A stretch of 64,000 nt of DNA from CBDBJQ01 sp965206405 (GTDB lineage Bacteria > Pseudomonadota > Alphaproteobacteria > UBA8366). Of this stretch, positions 46,354 through 57,100 are shown piece by piece (within the stretch, counting starts at the first letter, position 1; the number at the start of each line of letters is the position of its first letter). The notes under the pieces were generated by a model that saw nothing but the letters and a program-made list of their open reading frames with translations, was not told the origin of the DNA and made no database searches. The stretch is taken from the NCBI GenBank assembly GCA_965206405.1, contig CBDBJQ010000006.1:62001-126000 (forward strand). Reading direction: 5' to 3'. Made by a program: the position numbers and the translations under genes.

Positions 46354-46928
46354 TTGTCTGGGAGTTTTCCAGAGGTATCCCCGGATTTCGAATCCGGTAC
46401 GTCGGAAGATGCCGGGTGGGAAGACGGCAAGCCTAAACCGCCCTTAACCCGGATTACCCGTCCGAGATCCGCCGGCAACGGCAGACGCCGGTGTGCATCG
46501 CGCACACGGCAGATCCACGCCACCATTTCCGCCGGCATCGGCGCCACCCGGCGCACACGCGCATCGATATGCAGCGTTATCAGCTCTGCGGTGGCGGAGA
46601 GAAATCCCTCCTCGGCGTGATACATCTCGTGCCAGTAATGGACCCGCTTTTCGTCACAGTCGATCACCCGGGTCTCGAAACGAAGCGGCGCGCCCTCGAG
46701 AACCTCCCGGCGGTAGGTGACGTGGGCGTCGCCGACGAAAGTCACGCAATTGTTGCGTTGCCGGTATTCCCAGGTCAGGCCGAGATAGTCGAGCAGCGGC
46801 CCTGACGCCTCGTCGAAAGCAAGCAGATAATAGGCAACGTTCATGTGCCCGTTATGGTCGATCCACTCGGGCCGGACCGTCTCCCGGTGCAACTCAAGCG
46901 GACAGGGAATGTCGTTCTTTTCGATCAA
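46323..46928 (-). CDS. Hot-dog-fold acyl-CoA thioesterase
   Basis: This protein has the 4HBT-type thioesterase signature EWIDHNGHMNVAYYLLAFDEA near the N-terminus and a VTYRREVLEGAPLRFETRV strand pattern. It resembles the thioesterases associated with carnitine/betaine degradation. The frame is open to 47054, but that extension looks random; TTG 46928 with CAGGAG upstream gives about 201 residues and the usual beginning, so I chose it. The C-terminal 20 residues are Ser/Pro/Thr-rich and lie over the end of the convergent LLM gene. Confidence 0.78.
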   Translation of the reverse strand: MIEKNDIPCPLELHRETVRPEWIDHNGHMNVAYYLLAFDEASGPLLDYLGLTWEYRQRNNCVTFVGDAHVTYRREVLEGAPLRFETRVIDCDEKRVHYWHEMYHAEEGFLSATAELITLHIDARVRRVAPMPAEMVAWICRVRDAHRRLPLPADLGRVIRVKGGLGLPSSHPASSDVPDSKSGDTSGKLPDNQPTTSPTPT

Positions 46929-47192
46929 CGCATCGTTCTCCTGCGGCGCCACTAGCGCGGGCGGCGCCAGCGATTGTGGGGCAGCGCAATTGTGATGGCC
47001 CCGGGCGATCCGGAGCCATCCGTTTCTTGCCCCCAAACGTCTTGTTTTCGGCAACCCTTATCTACACCACCGGCGGTATGGAAACAGCCGGCCCGCTTGA
47101 CCGATCTGTAGGGCATAACATCTTTATCCCGAAGCTCAATCGGATTCCCGACGAAAACCGAAGATTAAGAGCGGTGCCAAGGAGATACAGAT

Positions 47193-47681
47193 ATGGCCGA
47201 CGATCTGACCATGCCCGTCGAGGCATCACACATCATGATGTTTGCCCGAGCGGTCGGGGATGCGAACCCCGTCTATCACGATGCGGACTACGCCGCCAAA
47301 AGCGAGGCCGGCAGCATCATCGCACCGCCGACCTTTTCGCGCTCGGTGGCCCAGTTCGACCCCGATTACCATCTGCGGCCGAAGCCCGGCGAGAAATGGC
47401 ACGGCTCGGGCCGCACGCCTACCGGCATTGAAGGAGAGGCCACTGGCTCCGGTTTCCTGCATGCCGAACAGCACTTCGAATACCACCGCCATCTCCGGCC
47501 CGGCGACCAGCTGACCGTCACCACGAAAGACGGTGAGAGTTGGGAGCGCGAAAGCAGCCGCGCCGGCAAACTTCTCTTCTCGGAGGTGATCCAGGAATAC
47601 CGCGACCAGAACGGCGAGCTCGTCGTCACGTCGCGTGCCGTGCGCGTCAAGACCGAGCGCCCGGTCGAACAGAACAAGTGA
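47193..47681 (+). CDS. MaoC-type N-terminal dehydratase-domain protein
   Basis: This 162-residue protein matches the N-terminal (FAS1/MaoC-N) dehydratase half: MFARAVGDANPVYHDADYA, then GSIIAPPTFSRSVAQFDPDY and LHAEQHFEYHRHLRPGDQL. In related two-gene arrangements it forms a heterodimer with a MaoC-C partner, here the next gene (27 bases away). AAGGAG precedes the ATG. A role in acyl-CoA hydration is likely; the substrate is unknown. Confidence 0.83.
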   Translation: MADDLTMPVEASHIMMFARAVGDANPVYHDADYAAKSEAGSIIAPPTFSRSVAQFDPDYHLRPKPGEKWHGSGRTPTGIEGEATGSGFLHAEQHFEYHRHLRPGDQLTVTTKDGESWERESSRAGKLLFSEVIQEYRDQNGELVVTSRAVRVKTERPVEQNK

Positions 47682-47708
47682 ACGAACAGGACAAGTGAGG
47701 AAAGAGCG

Positions 47709-48131
47709 ATGGCTTTGAAGACAAGCGCGCTGAAAGTCGGCGACACCCATGAAGAGGTCGTCGTCGACGACCTGACGCGCACCCAGCTGGTGATGTATGC
47801 GGGCGCGTCCGGAGATTACAATCCGCTGCACACCGACGATGTCTACACCCGTGAGGTTGCCGGCTATCCGGGCGTCTTCGCCCACGGCATGCTGTCGATG
47901 GGGCTGACCGGAAAGATGCTCACCAACTTCGTTGGCGACGGTCAGCTGAAACGCTTCGGGGTCCGTTTCACCAACCAAGTCTGGCCTGGCGACACGCTGA
48001 CCGCCAAGGCCACGGTCACCGACATCCGCGAGGAGGGTGGCGAGCAACTCGCCGACTTCACACTCGAAACCGTCAACCAGGACGGCAAGCCGGTCATCAC
48101 CGGCACGGCAACGGCTCGGGTCGACGCCTGA
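47709..48131 (+). CDS. MaoC-type C-terminal dehydratase-domain protein
   Basis: This 140-residue hot-dog protein has the catalytic MaoC motif YAGASGDYNPLHTDDVYT and GVFAHGMLSMGLTG. GAGGAAAGAG precedes the ATG. It follows the MaoC-N gene and probably forms an (R)-specific enoyl-CoA hydratase heterodimer with it, as known for paired HsdA/ChsH-like hydratases (family knowledge; pairing here is inferred). Confidence 0.86.
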   Translation: MALKTSALKVGDTHEEVVVDDLTRTQLVMYAGASGDYNPLHTDDVYTREVAGYPGVFAHGMLSMGLTGKMLTNFVGDGQLKRFGVRFTNQVWPGDTLTAKATVTDIREEGGEQLADFTLETVNQDGKPVITGTATARVDA

Positions 48132-48204
48132 TCCGGATCGACACCAGCCTAAACCACCACGCGCGAATCCGCATCCCTGACACCCTGACCCGGAGGTACT
48201 CCCC

Positions 48205-49254
48205 GTGAAGCTTGGCCTCGCCATCGGCTACACCGGCGCCACGATGGACATTCCCTTCGACCGGGTGAAGCGGGCCGAGAAGCTCGGCTACGATTCGGTG
48301 TGGACGGCCGAGGCCTACGGCTCGGACGCCGTCACCCCGCTCGCCTATCTGGCGGCGACAACCTCACGCATCAAGCTCGGTACCGGGATCATGCAGGTCG
48401 CCGCACGCACACCCGCCAACGCGGCGATGTGCGCCGGTACTGTGGATGCCATGGCCGGCGGCGGGCGTTTCATTGCCGGTCTCGGGGTTTCCGGGCCGCA
48501 GATCGTCGAGGGCTGGTATGGCCGGCCCTGGGGAAGCCCCTATTACTGGCTCAAGGACTACGTCGACATCATGCGCAAAGTCTGGCGGCGCGAAGAGGGA
48601 TTGATCCATGACGGCCGGCAAATCTCCCTGCCTTTTGAGGGCGAGGGTGCGCTCGGGGTTGGCAAGCCGCTGAAGTCGATCTTGCACATGAATCCAGACA
48701 TTCCGGTCTATATCGGCTCCGGCAACGAGGGGACCGTCCGCCTGACCGGCCAGATCGCCGATGGCTGGCTGCCGCTCGGATTCGCACCCGGAACGATGGA
48801 CGAGTACCGGCCGTGGCTCGAGGAAGGATTCCGGCGCGCCGGCGGCGACAAGGGGTTCGATAATTTCGAGATCCAAGCCTCAGTGTTCGTCGATATCGAC
48901 GACGATCTGCAGGCGGCACTTGATCGCCTGAAACCCCGCGAGGCTCTCTATGTCGGGGGCATGGGCCACCGCGACAAGAACTTTCACAAAGACATGATGA
49001 CCCGCCGCGGCTACGGCGACGCCGCCGAACGCATCCAGGAGCTGTACCTCGCCGGCCACAAGAACGAGGCCGCCGCTACGGTGCCCGACGAGTGGGTCGA
49101 TTCACGCTCGCTGATGGGGCCGCCGAAACGGATTCGCCAACGCTGGAAGGCTTGGGAGGAGAGCGGCGCCACCGCGGTTACCGTCCGCACCAAGCAGGAC
49201 GAGGCCGTCGACCTCATGGCTGAGGTTGCCCGGCTCAACCCGCCTCGCGAATAA
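48205..49254 (+). CDS. LLM-class F420-dependent oxidoreductase 5
   Basis: This 349-residue LLM protein starts at GTG 48205, eight bases after GGAGG. Features are MKLGLAIGYTGATMDIPF, GYDSVWTAEAYGSDAVTPLAYLA, IKLGTGIMQVAARTPAN, GRFIAGLGVSGPQIVEGWYG and PVYIGSGNEGTVRLTGQIADGW. It closely resembles, and has the same length as, the protein encoded convergently at 49324-50373, so the two are likely paralogues. It follows the MaoC pair on the same strand. Confidence 0.88.
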   Translation: MKLGLAIGYTGATMDIPFDRVKRAEKLGYDSVWTAEAYGSDAVTPLAYLAATTSRIKLGTGIMQVAARTPANAAMCAGTVDAMAGGGRFIAGLGVSGPQIVEGWYGRPWGSPYYWLKDYVDIMRKVWRREEGLIHDGRQISLPFEGEGALGVGKPLKSILHMNPDIPVYIGSGNEGTVRLTGQIADGWLPLGFAPGTMDEYRPWLEEGFRRAGGDKGFDNFEIQASVFVDIDDDLQAALDRLKPREALYVGGMGHRDKNFHKDMMTRRGYGDAAERIQELYLAGHKNEAAATVPDEWVDSRSLMGPPKRIRQRWKAWEESGATAVTVRTKQDEAVDLMAEVARLNPPRE

Positions 49255-49323
49255 CCGACCGGGCAAACGCCCGGGGCAGATAATGCCGGAACAGTACTGG
49301 ACGAACAGTACCGGGCGGTTCGC

Positions 49324-50373
49324 CTAGAGGACTGCCTCGGCCAGGATCCGGACGGTTTCAACCGAGCATCGCCGCGCCAGCAGGCTGTGGACATGGCCCT
49401 TGGCAGACGCCGCCTTCCAGTCCTGCAGTCGCTCGGCGACCCGCTCCTTCGGTCCGACCAGGGCAACGCGGTCCACCAAATCATCGGGCACCGCGGCAGC
49501 AGCCTCGGCGCGTTTACCGGCAAGGAACTGGTCCTGGATCTCCGCAGCCGCATCGGCGAAACCGAGCCGGCTGGCATAATCGTTGTAGAAGTTCTTCTCG
49601 CGCGCGCCCATGCCCCCGACATAAAGGGCGAGGTGGTCACGGATTGGCCGGCGCGCCTCATCGAGATCATCGGCAATACTGACGTCGCAGAAGGGCATCA
49701 CCATGAATTCTTCGGGCGCCTTGGCGTCCTTCGGCGGATCAGCGGCGGCAAATCCGTCCTCGATGTGCGGTGCAAAGACATCGTAGCGATCCGGATCCAT
49801 GAATACCGGAATGAAGCCGTCGGTGGCCTCGGCCGCAGCCTTGACGCCAGCCGGCGAGATCGCGCCGGAGATGATCTTCAGGGATGGATCCCCGTGCAGG
49901 ATACTGCGCAGCGGCTTGCCAAGACCGGTCGTACCCTCACCGGTTGCGGGGATGCTGTAATGAAACCCTTCATGGGTCAGCGGCTCTTCGCGGGAGAGAA
50001 CCTTGCGGATGATGGAAACGTATTCCTTGAGTCGGGTCAGCGGCCGACCATAGGGCACACCGTACCAGCCCTCGATGACCTGGGGGCCGGACGGGCCGAG
50101 ACCGAGAATGAAGCGGCCGCCGGAGAGCTGCTGGAGGGTCATCGCCGTCATCGCCGTCATCGCCGGTGCGCGGGCGGGCATCTGCATGATCCCGGTCCCG
50201 ACCTTGATGCGGCTGGTCTGGGCTAGCACCCAGGCGGCCGGCGATACCGCGTCCGATCCCCAGGCTTCCGATGTCCATACGGTATCAAAGCCAAGGCGCT
50301 CCGCTTCGAGCACCGCCTCCATGTTGATCTCATACCGGTTCGTACCCGTGCCCAGCACCAATCCCAGTTTCAC
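49324..50373 (-). CDS. LLM-class F420-dependent oxidoreductase 6
   Basis: This 349-residue paralogue of the preceding gene is on the opposite strand. I chose GTG 50373, with GGAGG six bases upstream, over the longer open frame to 50493; it gives MKLGLVLGTGTNRYEINM. Typical blocks are FDTVWTSEAWGSDAVSPAAW, IKVGTGIMQMPARAP, GRFILGLGPSGPQVIEGWYG. A 9-base DNA repeat (50141-50163) encodes MTAMTAMT. The substrate is unknown. Confidence 0.88.
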   Translation of the reverse strand: MKLGLVLGTGTNRYEINMEAVLEAERLGFDTVWTSEAWGSDAVSPAAWVLAQTSRIKVGTGIMQMPARAPAMTAMTAMTLQQLSGGRFILGLGPSGPQVIEGWYGVPYGRPLTRLKEYVSIIRKVLSREEPLTHEGFHYSIPATGEGTTGLGKPLRSILHGDPSLKIISGAISPAGVKAAAEATDGFIPVFMDPDRYDVFAPHIEDGFAAADPPKDAKAPEEFMVMPFCDVSIADDLDEARRPIRDHLALYVGGMGAREKNFYNDYASRLGFADAAAEIQDQFLAGKRAEAAAAVPDDLVDRVALVGPKERVAERLQDWKAASAKGHVHSLLARRCSVETVRILAEAVL

Positions 50374-50657
50374 AGCGTTCCTCCCGCCCGGCCCGCATGG
50401 CAACAGGCCGACTCTTTCTAATGATCCTGTGTCTTGGCCCGCAGGTATATGCGGCCCGAAAGCCGCCGGAGTTTGCGGGGATTGCCCCGCCAACGCAACG
50501 CTGAAAGCCCTTCCCCCGCCAGGTGAGCCCAGGTCAGGCGTGCTTGTTCGGATCGCGCCGCAAGATCAAGTCTTCCAGCGCGCGTATCTTTTCTTCATGG
50601 TGCCGCGTCGCTTCCAGACTGCCAGTGCATACGCCTGGCCTTTATCAATCCATACCC

Positions 50658-53600
50658 TCAGCTATAGCCGAAGCCATCGAGCAGGTCGTCGGGGAGGGCC
50701 ATCAGTTTCGGGCCAGCGGTCCAGAGCAGGGCGCAGCGGACCCGGTGTTTCGGGTAAATTTCGCGCAATAAAGCCCTGTAAGCGGCCATCTGGTGGCGGT
50801 AGCGGGAATCAACATTTTCTATCGTGTCCGGAACCGGTCGCGCCGACTTGTAGTCGATCACCAGCACCTCGTCCTCCGTCACGACCAGCCGGTCGACCTG
50901 GCCGGAGACCATCCGCGACCCTTCTCGCCCCTCTACCTTGCCAACCACCGATACCTCAGCCCGGCCATTCGGACCGAACAGGGCGCTGAACTCGGGGTAT
51001 TCGAGCACCTGCATCGTTTCCGCCGCCAGCGCCTCGCGCTCGTCTTCGCTAAGATCATGCGCCGGCCGGGCGAGAAAGGCGCGACAGGCATCGGCGCGGC
51101 GAGCAGGATCGATATCGGGCAGTATCTCGAACAACCGATGCAGCAAATTCCCGCGCTTGAACCGTTCCTCGCTTCGCTTCCCGTCCAGCGGCGACCGGGC
51201 GGGCCCTTCTTCTCCCTCCAGCTGTGAGGGCGCGAGCGGCCGGGTTGTCGGCGATTCGGTTTTCGCCAATGCCTCGAGCCAGTCAGGCGGTGGATCCGCT
51301 GCCGGCGCCGTCTCGGCGTCCGCTTCGTTTTCGGGCTCCACCTCCTGCGGGTTGATCAACACCAGCCCCTCATTCTCGGCTGCATCCCCATCGGGGTTGA
51401 ACCCGGCAAATTCCTGTTTTTCCGCCACGCCCTCGAGCCGGTGCCGGACGAGGTTGTACCAGGACTCCTGGTCTGCCACCTGGGAGCTGGTTGCACCGCA
51501 GATATAAAGGCGGTCTTCGGCTCGGGTCATGGCGACATAGAGAAGCCGGTTGTACTCCCAGATCTGCTGCGTTGTCGCCGCCTCGATCTGGTTGTGGAAG
51601 ACCGGCGGCACCATGGATTTTCGGGGCACCCAGAACGGGGTATTCCTAGACCATAGAATCTTCGGCTCCACTGTTCGTCGCGTGGTGGTGTCGGGCAGGA
51701 TCACCACTGGCGCCTCCAGGCCCTTGGCGCCATGAACGGTGAGCACCCGCACCTCGTCGGAAGCGCCCTGTTTAAGATCGCGCTTGATCTCGGTTTCCTG
51801 TGCCTCAATCCAGTGCAGAAAGCCTTCCAGCGACGGGGTCTCCACCCGCTCATAAGCGAGGGCTTGGGCGAGAAACTCGTCGATCGGATCTTCCGCCTGC
51901 ACCCCGAGACGACGCAACATCGCCTGCCGGCCATTGCCGCTGCCGCAGGGCGCCGGCTCGTGTAGAATTCGGGCGAGGAGCTCGTAGGGCGCCTCGTAAT
52001 CGACGCGACCAAGAAGCTTCCGAAGCCAGGCGACAGCATCTTCCTGCGTCTTGTCTGCAGACGCACCCCCAGCGAGACGCGCCCATAGCGAATCACCGCC
52101 ACGGTCCCAGGCCAGTTCGAACAGGCGGTCCTCATCAAACCCGATCAGCGGGCCCTTGAGCAGGACCGCGAGATTGAGGTCGTCCTGCGGTAATTGCAGA
52201 AAGCGCAACAGGGCGATCAGGTCACGGATCGCGAGTTGCTCGGCCAGAACCATTCTGTCGACGCCCGCAACCGGTATGCCAACCTTCTTTAGTTTGCTGA
52301 CAAAGTCCGCCATGAAGGCGGTGCGCCGACGGACCAGGACCATGAGGTCGCCGGGTCGCATGGCGCGCCCCCGCGCTTCCAGTTTCTCGGTCCCTATCCA
52401 GCTTTTGATCCGGTCCACCAGGATATCCGCAAGACGCGCATCCGGCGTCTCCCGCGACTGCAACCGGACCGGCGGAACCCATCCCTCCGCATCCCCATCC
52501 AGGGGCGGTTTGATCAATGGCCAGACCTCGACGCGACCGCCGGCGCCCTTTCTGTGCACCCTGTGTATCACGGACTCATTCGTGGGTGTCACACCGGGGG
52601 TCGCCTCGGAATCGCCGAACACCCGGTCGACCGCACGCAGAACCGCTGTGGTGGAGCGAAAAGACGTATCGAGCGACACATTGCTCCAGCGCCTTCCTGC
52701 ATCCCTGGCCCTGGTGACGAGACCCTTGCGCACTTCCTCGCCGGCCTGGGGGTCGGCTCCCTGGAAACTGAAAATCGACTGCTTGAAGTCGCCGACGGCG
52801 AAGAAGGTCCGATTCACATCGCTGCGGGCGCCCTCGCCGGCAAAAAACTCTTCGCACAGCGCGACGGCTATATCCCACTGTTCGGGATTGGTGTCCTGGG
52901 ATTCGTCAATGAGGATGTGGTCGATGCCGCCATCGAGGCGAAAGAGAACCCACGGCGCCATATCCCGGTCATGTAGCAAACTGTATGTGCGGGAGATCAA
53001 ATCGTCATAATCGAGCCGCATCATCGATTGCTTGACCGCATCGTAGGCCGTGAGCATCGCCCCGGCGACCTGGACCAGCGCGGCGGAATGTAACGCCATC
53101 TCGATCTCGTGTCCGCGTTTCGGCACCTCGACCAGGCGGGTGGCCTCGTTTGCGAGAATGCGCTCGAGATCTGGGTTTGCCTCGAGCAGTTTTCTTGTCG
53201 CGGGAGCCTCGTAGGGCTCCCCATTCTTTTTCAGGAAGGCCCGGGTATATCCCGCAAAACCGTCTATGCGTGCCTTGCGGGTTTTGTGGGCAAGCCATGC
53301 AGCGATCGTCGCACCGCGTGGCTGGTCGGTTTTCTCGGTTCCGCCGGCAAGAATCTCCGCCGCCCGGCCGAGAGCGTCGCGCGGAAGGGCGCTTTCACGG
53401 CACGCGGCGGCAATGGCGTCCCCGGGCTTGGCGGAACGCTTGACTCCGAGCTTGCGGAAAATCGCGTCGATACAGTATTCCGGATTGCCGCCAACCAACG
53501 CGCGGGCGAATTTGGTTCGCTCTGCAATCAGCGTGCCCATCAAATCATTGAACTGGTGTTCATCAATCGTCGTGGCCAGGAAATCGAGGGCGACCGCGAC

Positions 53601-54143
53601 TTCCGAATCGGGGTTGCGTTGCGTCAGTATTGCCGTCTGCGCAATGCGGGCGACCTCCGTCGATGCGCGGTCATCCATGACCTGGGCGTCCGGCGACAGG
53701 CCCGCTTCGAGGGGGAAGCGTTTGAGAAGAGCCTGGCAGAAACTGTGGATAGTCTGGATCTTCAGATCCCCGGAGGCATCGAGAACACGGGCGAACAGCT
53801 GCCGGGCTGTCGCCATTCGCTTCTCGCTCGGCTCCGCTCCGGTCAATTCCTCGATCGACGCGCGAAGCACGGAATCCTCCATCACCGCCCATTCGGACAG
53901 CCGGCCGCCGATCCGGTTCGCCATCTCCGCCGCCGCCGCCCGGGTAAAGGTCAGGCACAAAATCCGCTCCGGGGCCGCCCCGTCGAGAAGAAGATGCAGA
54001 ACGCGATCGGTCAGTGCCTTGGTCTTGCCGCTGCCGGCAGAAGCCGAGACCCAGACGCTGTGGCCCGGATGCGCTGCCTGGCGCTGGAACTCCCCCGGCT
54101 CGGCGTTGGTAGGAATGGGCGGAGGGGGTTCCAGTGCACTCAT
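50658..54143 (-). CDS. addA: Double-strand break repair helicase-nuclease subunit AddA
   Basis: AddA is the UvrD-like helicase and nuclease of the AddAB complex that resects DNA ends for recombination. The 1161-residue protein has Walker A ASAGSGKT (residues 34-41), LTFTRAAAAEMANR, DESQDTNPEQW (helicase motif II region), VHGAKGLEAPVVILPDT, and the C-terminal nuclease motif LVIDYKSARPV. The ATG at 54143 overlaps the addB stop as ATGA; the longer frame to 54194 is rejected. It is the last gene of the ahcY-to-addA block. Confidence 0.95.
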   Translation of the reverse strand: MSALEPPPPIPTNAEPGEFQRQAAHPGHSVWVSASAGSGKTKALTDRVLHLLLDGAAPERILCLTFTRAAAAEMANRIGGRLSEWAVMEDSVLRASIEELTGAEPSEKRMATARQLFARVLDASGDLKIQTIHSFCQALLKRFPLEAGLSPDAQVMDDRASTEVARIAQTAILTQRNPDSEVAVALDFLATTIDEHQFNDLMGTLIAERTKFARALVGGNPEYCIDAIFRKLGVKRSAKPGDAIAAACRESALPRDALGRAAEILAGGTEKTDQPRGATIAAWLAHKTRKARIDGFAGYTRAFLKKNGEPYEAPATRKLLEANPDLERILANEATRLVEVPKRGHEIEMALHSAALVQVAGAMLTAYDAVKQSMMRLDYDDLISRTYSLLHDRDMAPWVLFRLDGGIDHILIDESQDTNPEQWDIAVALCEEFFAGEGARSDVNRTFFAVGDFKQSIFSFQGADPQAGEEVRKGLVTRARDAGRRWSNVSLDTSFRSTTAVLRAVDRVFGDSEATPGVTPTNESVIHRVHRKGAGGRVEVWPLIKPPLDGDAEGWVPPVRLQSRETPDARLADILVDRIKSWIGTEKLEARGRAMRPGDLMVLVRRRTAFMADFVSKLKKVGIPVAGVDRMVLAEQLAIRDLIALLRFLQLPQDDLNLAVLLKGPLIGFDEDRLFELAWDRGGDSLWARLAGGASADKTQEDAVAWLRKLLGRVDYEAPYELLARILHEPAPCGSGNGRQAMLRRLGVQAEDPIDEFLAQALAYERVETPSLEGFLHWIEAQETEIKRDLKQGASDEVRVLTVHGAKGLEAPVVILPDTTTRRTVEPKILWSRNTPFWVPRKSMVPPVFHNQIEAATTQQIWEYNRLLYVAMTRAEDRLYICGATSSQVADQESWYNLVRHRLEGVAEKQEFAGFNPDGDAAENEGLVLINPQEVEPENEADAETAPAADPPPDWLEALAKTESPTTRPLAPSQLEGEEGPARSPLDGKRSEERFKRGNLLHRLFEILPDIDPARRADACRAFLARPAHDLSEDEREALAAETMQVLEYPEFSALFGPNGRAEVSVVGKVEGREGSRMVSGQVDRLVVTEDEVLVIDYKSARPVPDTIENVDSRYRHQMAAYRALLREIYPKHRVRCALLWTAGPKLMALPDDLLDGFGYS

Positions 54144-57100
54144 GAGGCTTCCCCTGTCGAGGATTTCTCCGGTGAGGATTCCTCTGTCGACCACTCGCCC
54201 AGCCTTTCGAGATGCTCGTAATGGTTGAAAGCCGGTGCAATCTTCGAATCAGGAATGGCGTAATACGGAGTTGTCTCCCGGTCGAACGCCACCACCATCT
54301 CCTCAACCTTACGCCAGGCCGACGCAACCGCCGCTGCCACCTCGTTTTCGCCGTTCTTGTTCGGTGCTGAATCGAGGCCAAGAATTTTTCCCGGGGGATC
54401 GCCACCGGTCAGATGCCAGTAATGGAGGACGCCGACCGGATCGAGCGCGGGGTTTTCGAATTTCTCGAATCCGTTCTTCTCGATCATCGCCGCCTCGAGA
54501 GGCAGCTGTGGTGCATCGCCCGCTCGCATCTTTGGCATGGCCGGGACGCCGCCGGTTTTGTAGTCGATGATGGCAATATTGCCGTCCTTCATCCGATCGA
54601 TCCGGTCAGCTTTCGCGAAAACCTTGAACGACCCGGCTTCACCCTCCAGGTCTCGCTCACCCCAGACCTCGACTCTCGTCTGGGCGATCTCCGGCCAGCG
54701 CTCCCGCTCCTGATCAACGAACCATGCCGCCATCGTCTCAAAGCGATGCCACCAAAGTGCGTATTTGACCGGCGGCAGCCTGGCGTCATCGAAAGCCTGT
54801 TTGCCACAGGCGAGAAGCCGCTCCAGCGCATCGCGTGGAAACCGCCGCGGCAGGCCGGAGATGAATTTATCCAGCGCCTCGTGAATGATCGATCCGCGGC
54901 TGGCTGCATCCGCTTCCGGCTCGAGCGCATCGAGCGGCCGCAGCCTCAGAATGTGCCGGGCATAGATGGCGTAGGGGTCCCGGAGCCAGATCTCGATCTG
55001 GGTGACCGCCAGACGGCGCGGCCGCGCTTTGACTGGCGGTCTCGGCGCCGGGCGGCCGACAGGCGCGAACACCTCTGCCCGGCCGAGACGGCGCTGCCAT
55101 GCAAGCCAGGAGCCGGTACCGGGCGCTGTCGTGCCCGCTGCCCTGACGACGGTGTCCATGCGCGCCAGCCAACGCGACGGCACGGTCGGCGTCCCGGCGG
55201 ATTTCTCGGCCCGGGTCAGGAACACTTCCGGTGCACAGAAAGCCTGCTCGAAATCATGTGCGATCTGGCCAACTTGCCGTTCCGGCCCGGGCATGCCGAG
55301 CTCTGCCTGCATCGGCCGGTTAAGCCAGACATCGACCAGGGGTACGCGAGGCCAGGTCCCTTCGTTGAGACCCCCAAGGATGATTTTGTCGACCCGCTGA
55401 AGACGGGCCTCGACGGGCGACCAGATGTGCAGCCGCGGATGCCGGCCCCAGGGAAAACGCACGACCTGCCGGGCCAGCAGTTCCTGCAGCAGGGCCGGAT
55501 AGGTGCCGGTCTCGAAGGCCGGAATGTCTTCCGCCGCCTCGAGCAGACTGCCGGCGAACCGTACCGCCGCCTCTCCTGCGTGCTCCCGCCAGAGTGGCGC
55601 GTGACTGAAATCGTGCTGCGCCAGCGCCTCGGCGGCTTCGATGTGGGCCCGGACGAGATCAGCCAGGGGCGCCGAGCCCCGCGCCATCATCGCCGCAAAC
55701 GGCGCCAGTGCCGCGATAACGGTATCGATCAGACCGAGACAATCCGTGCGCACACGCTCAATGTACGCATTGTTCACTTCCAGCACTTCGACAGCCGCCC
55801 GCGCCGCCGTCAGGCCGTCCAGACCGGTGTCGCTCTCGGCCAAGGCAGAGACCGGAAAGCCCCGCAACACACGCTTTTCAAGCTGTCGCACCGTGCGCAG
55901 AAAGGTCGGGCGATCACCCCCGGCGGCGGCCATGGGATGCTTAAGCAGGGCAAGCAGGGCAACTGGCGTGAATTTCTGCTTCGCCGCATCGGTGAGCAGA
56001 CCAAGGAACGCACCGGTCGGGGTCTGCGCGAGTGAGACGCCGGCGCCATCGTCGAGATCGATGCCCCAACGGCGCATCTCGGCCCTGACCCGGCGGGCGA
56101 GGGTGCGGTCAGTGGTAACGAGAGCCGCCGTCTGGCCCGGACTCTCGACGGTCTCGCGCAACAACAGCGCGATGACCCCCGCCTCTTCCGCATCGCCCGG
56201 ACAGTCGATGCGCGTCAGCCCGTCGAACGCCGCCTCCGGCAGTTCCAGGCCGCGACGCCAGGAATCGGTTGTGTTCGCCGGGCGCATGATTTCACGCGCC
56301 AGAATCCGGCGCGCGACATTCCCGGGCGTGATCGTCTCCGTCGCCGAGATCGGCCATTCGCGGACGTCTTCCGGCGCCGCTTCGAGATGGGCAAGGAGTG
56401 CGAGCATGCCGTGCTGGGGATGGATTTCCTCGAGGCGGGCAGATTCCCGGTCCGATTCGTCCATGGCGCTATCGAACCCCGGCAAAACGACGCAACCCCG
56501 CTCGAGCCGCGAGACGACGGCGAGCAGATCGGCAGTGGCGGGAATGCTTCCGGTCGAACCCGCAGCAACGATCCGCCGCGATGGCGGGTTGTGCGTCCAG
56601 GCTTCGGCCTGGAGTTTGAGCAGACGGTTGCGCCAGTCGGCAAAACCCATGCGCTCTTCGCGCTCCAAGATCTCCTGCCACGCCGTCATGACCGTTTGCA
56701 GAAAATCGAGATTGCGCTGCCAGTGCTCGGCATAACGGTCGGGCACGATCTCCCCGAGGTGGTCGAAATCGAGGCGCTGGGTCGCCATGCGTTCGATCAG
56801 ATCGCCGAGATGCCCGGCCAACGCCACCGCGTGGCCAGCGGTCATTGCATCGCCGTCAGGCGCGTGCCGGCGCACCAGATCAGCGAGCAGAAGCTGGCCC
56901 CGCAGGCGCGGCATCTCCAGCGGCAGATCGGCCTCGACCCCAGTCCCGGCGAAAGCGACAACGAGCTCGTCCGGGTCGACTTCGCCAACCGGCCGGAACT
57001 CCGGCAGCAGCAGCGGCGCTCCGTCGCCGATGCGCAGGAACGCCTCGCGCAAAGCGCGGCAGGAGCGCCGGTTCGGCAGCAGAACGAGACCTTCGGAAAG

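Noticed and set aside
50374..50657. Small minus-strand helical peptide downstream of addA (reads SLEATRHHEEKIRALEDL)
   Set aside because: The frame has no suitable start codon after the nearest upstream stop, and only about 30 codons are open. It may be a remnant but cannot be supported as a gene.
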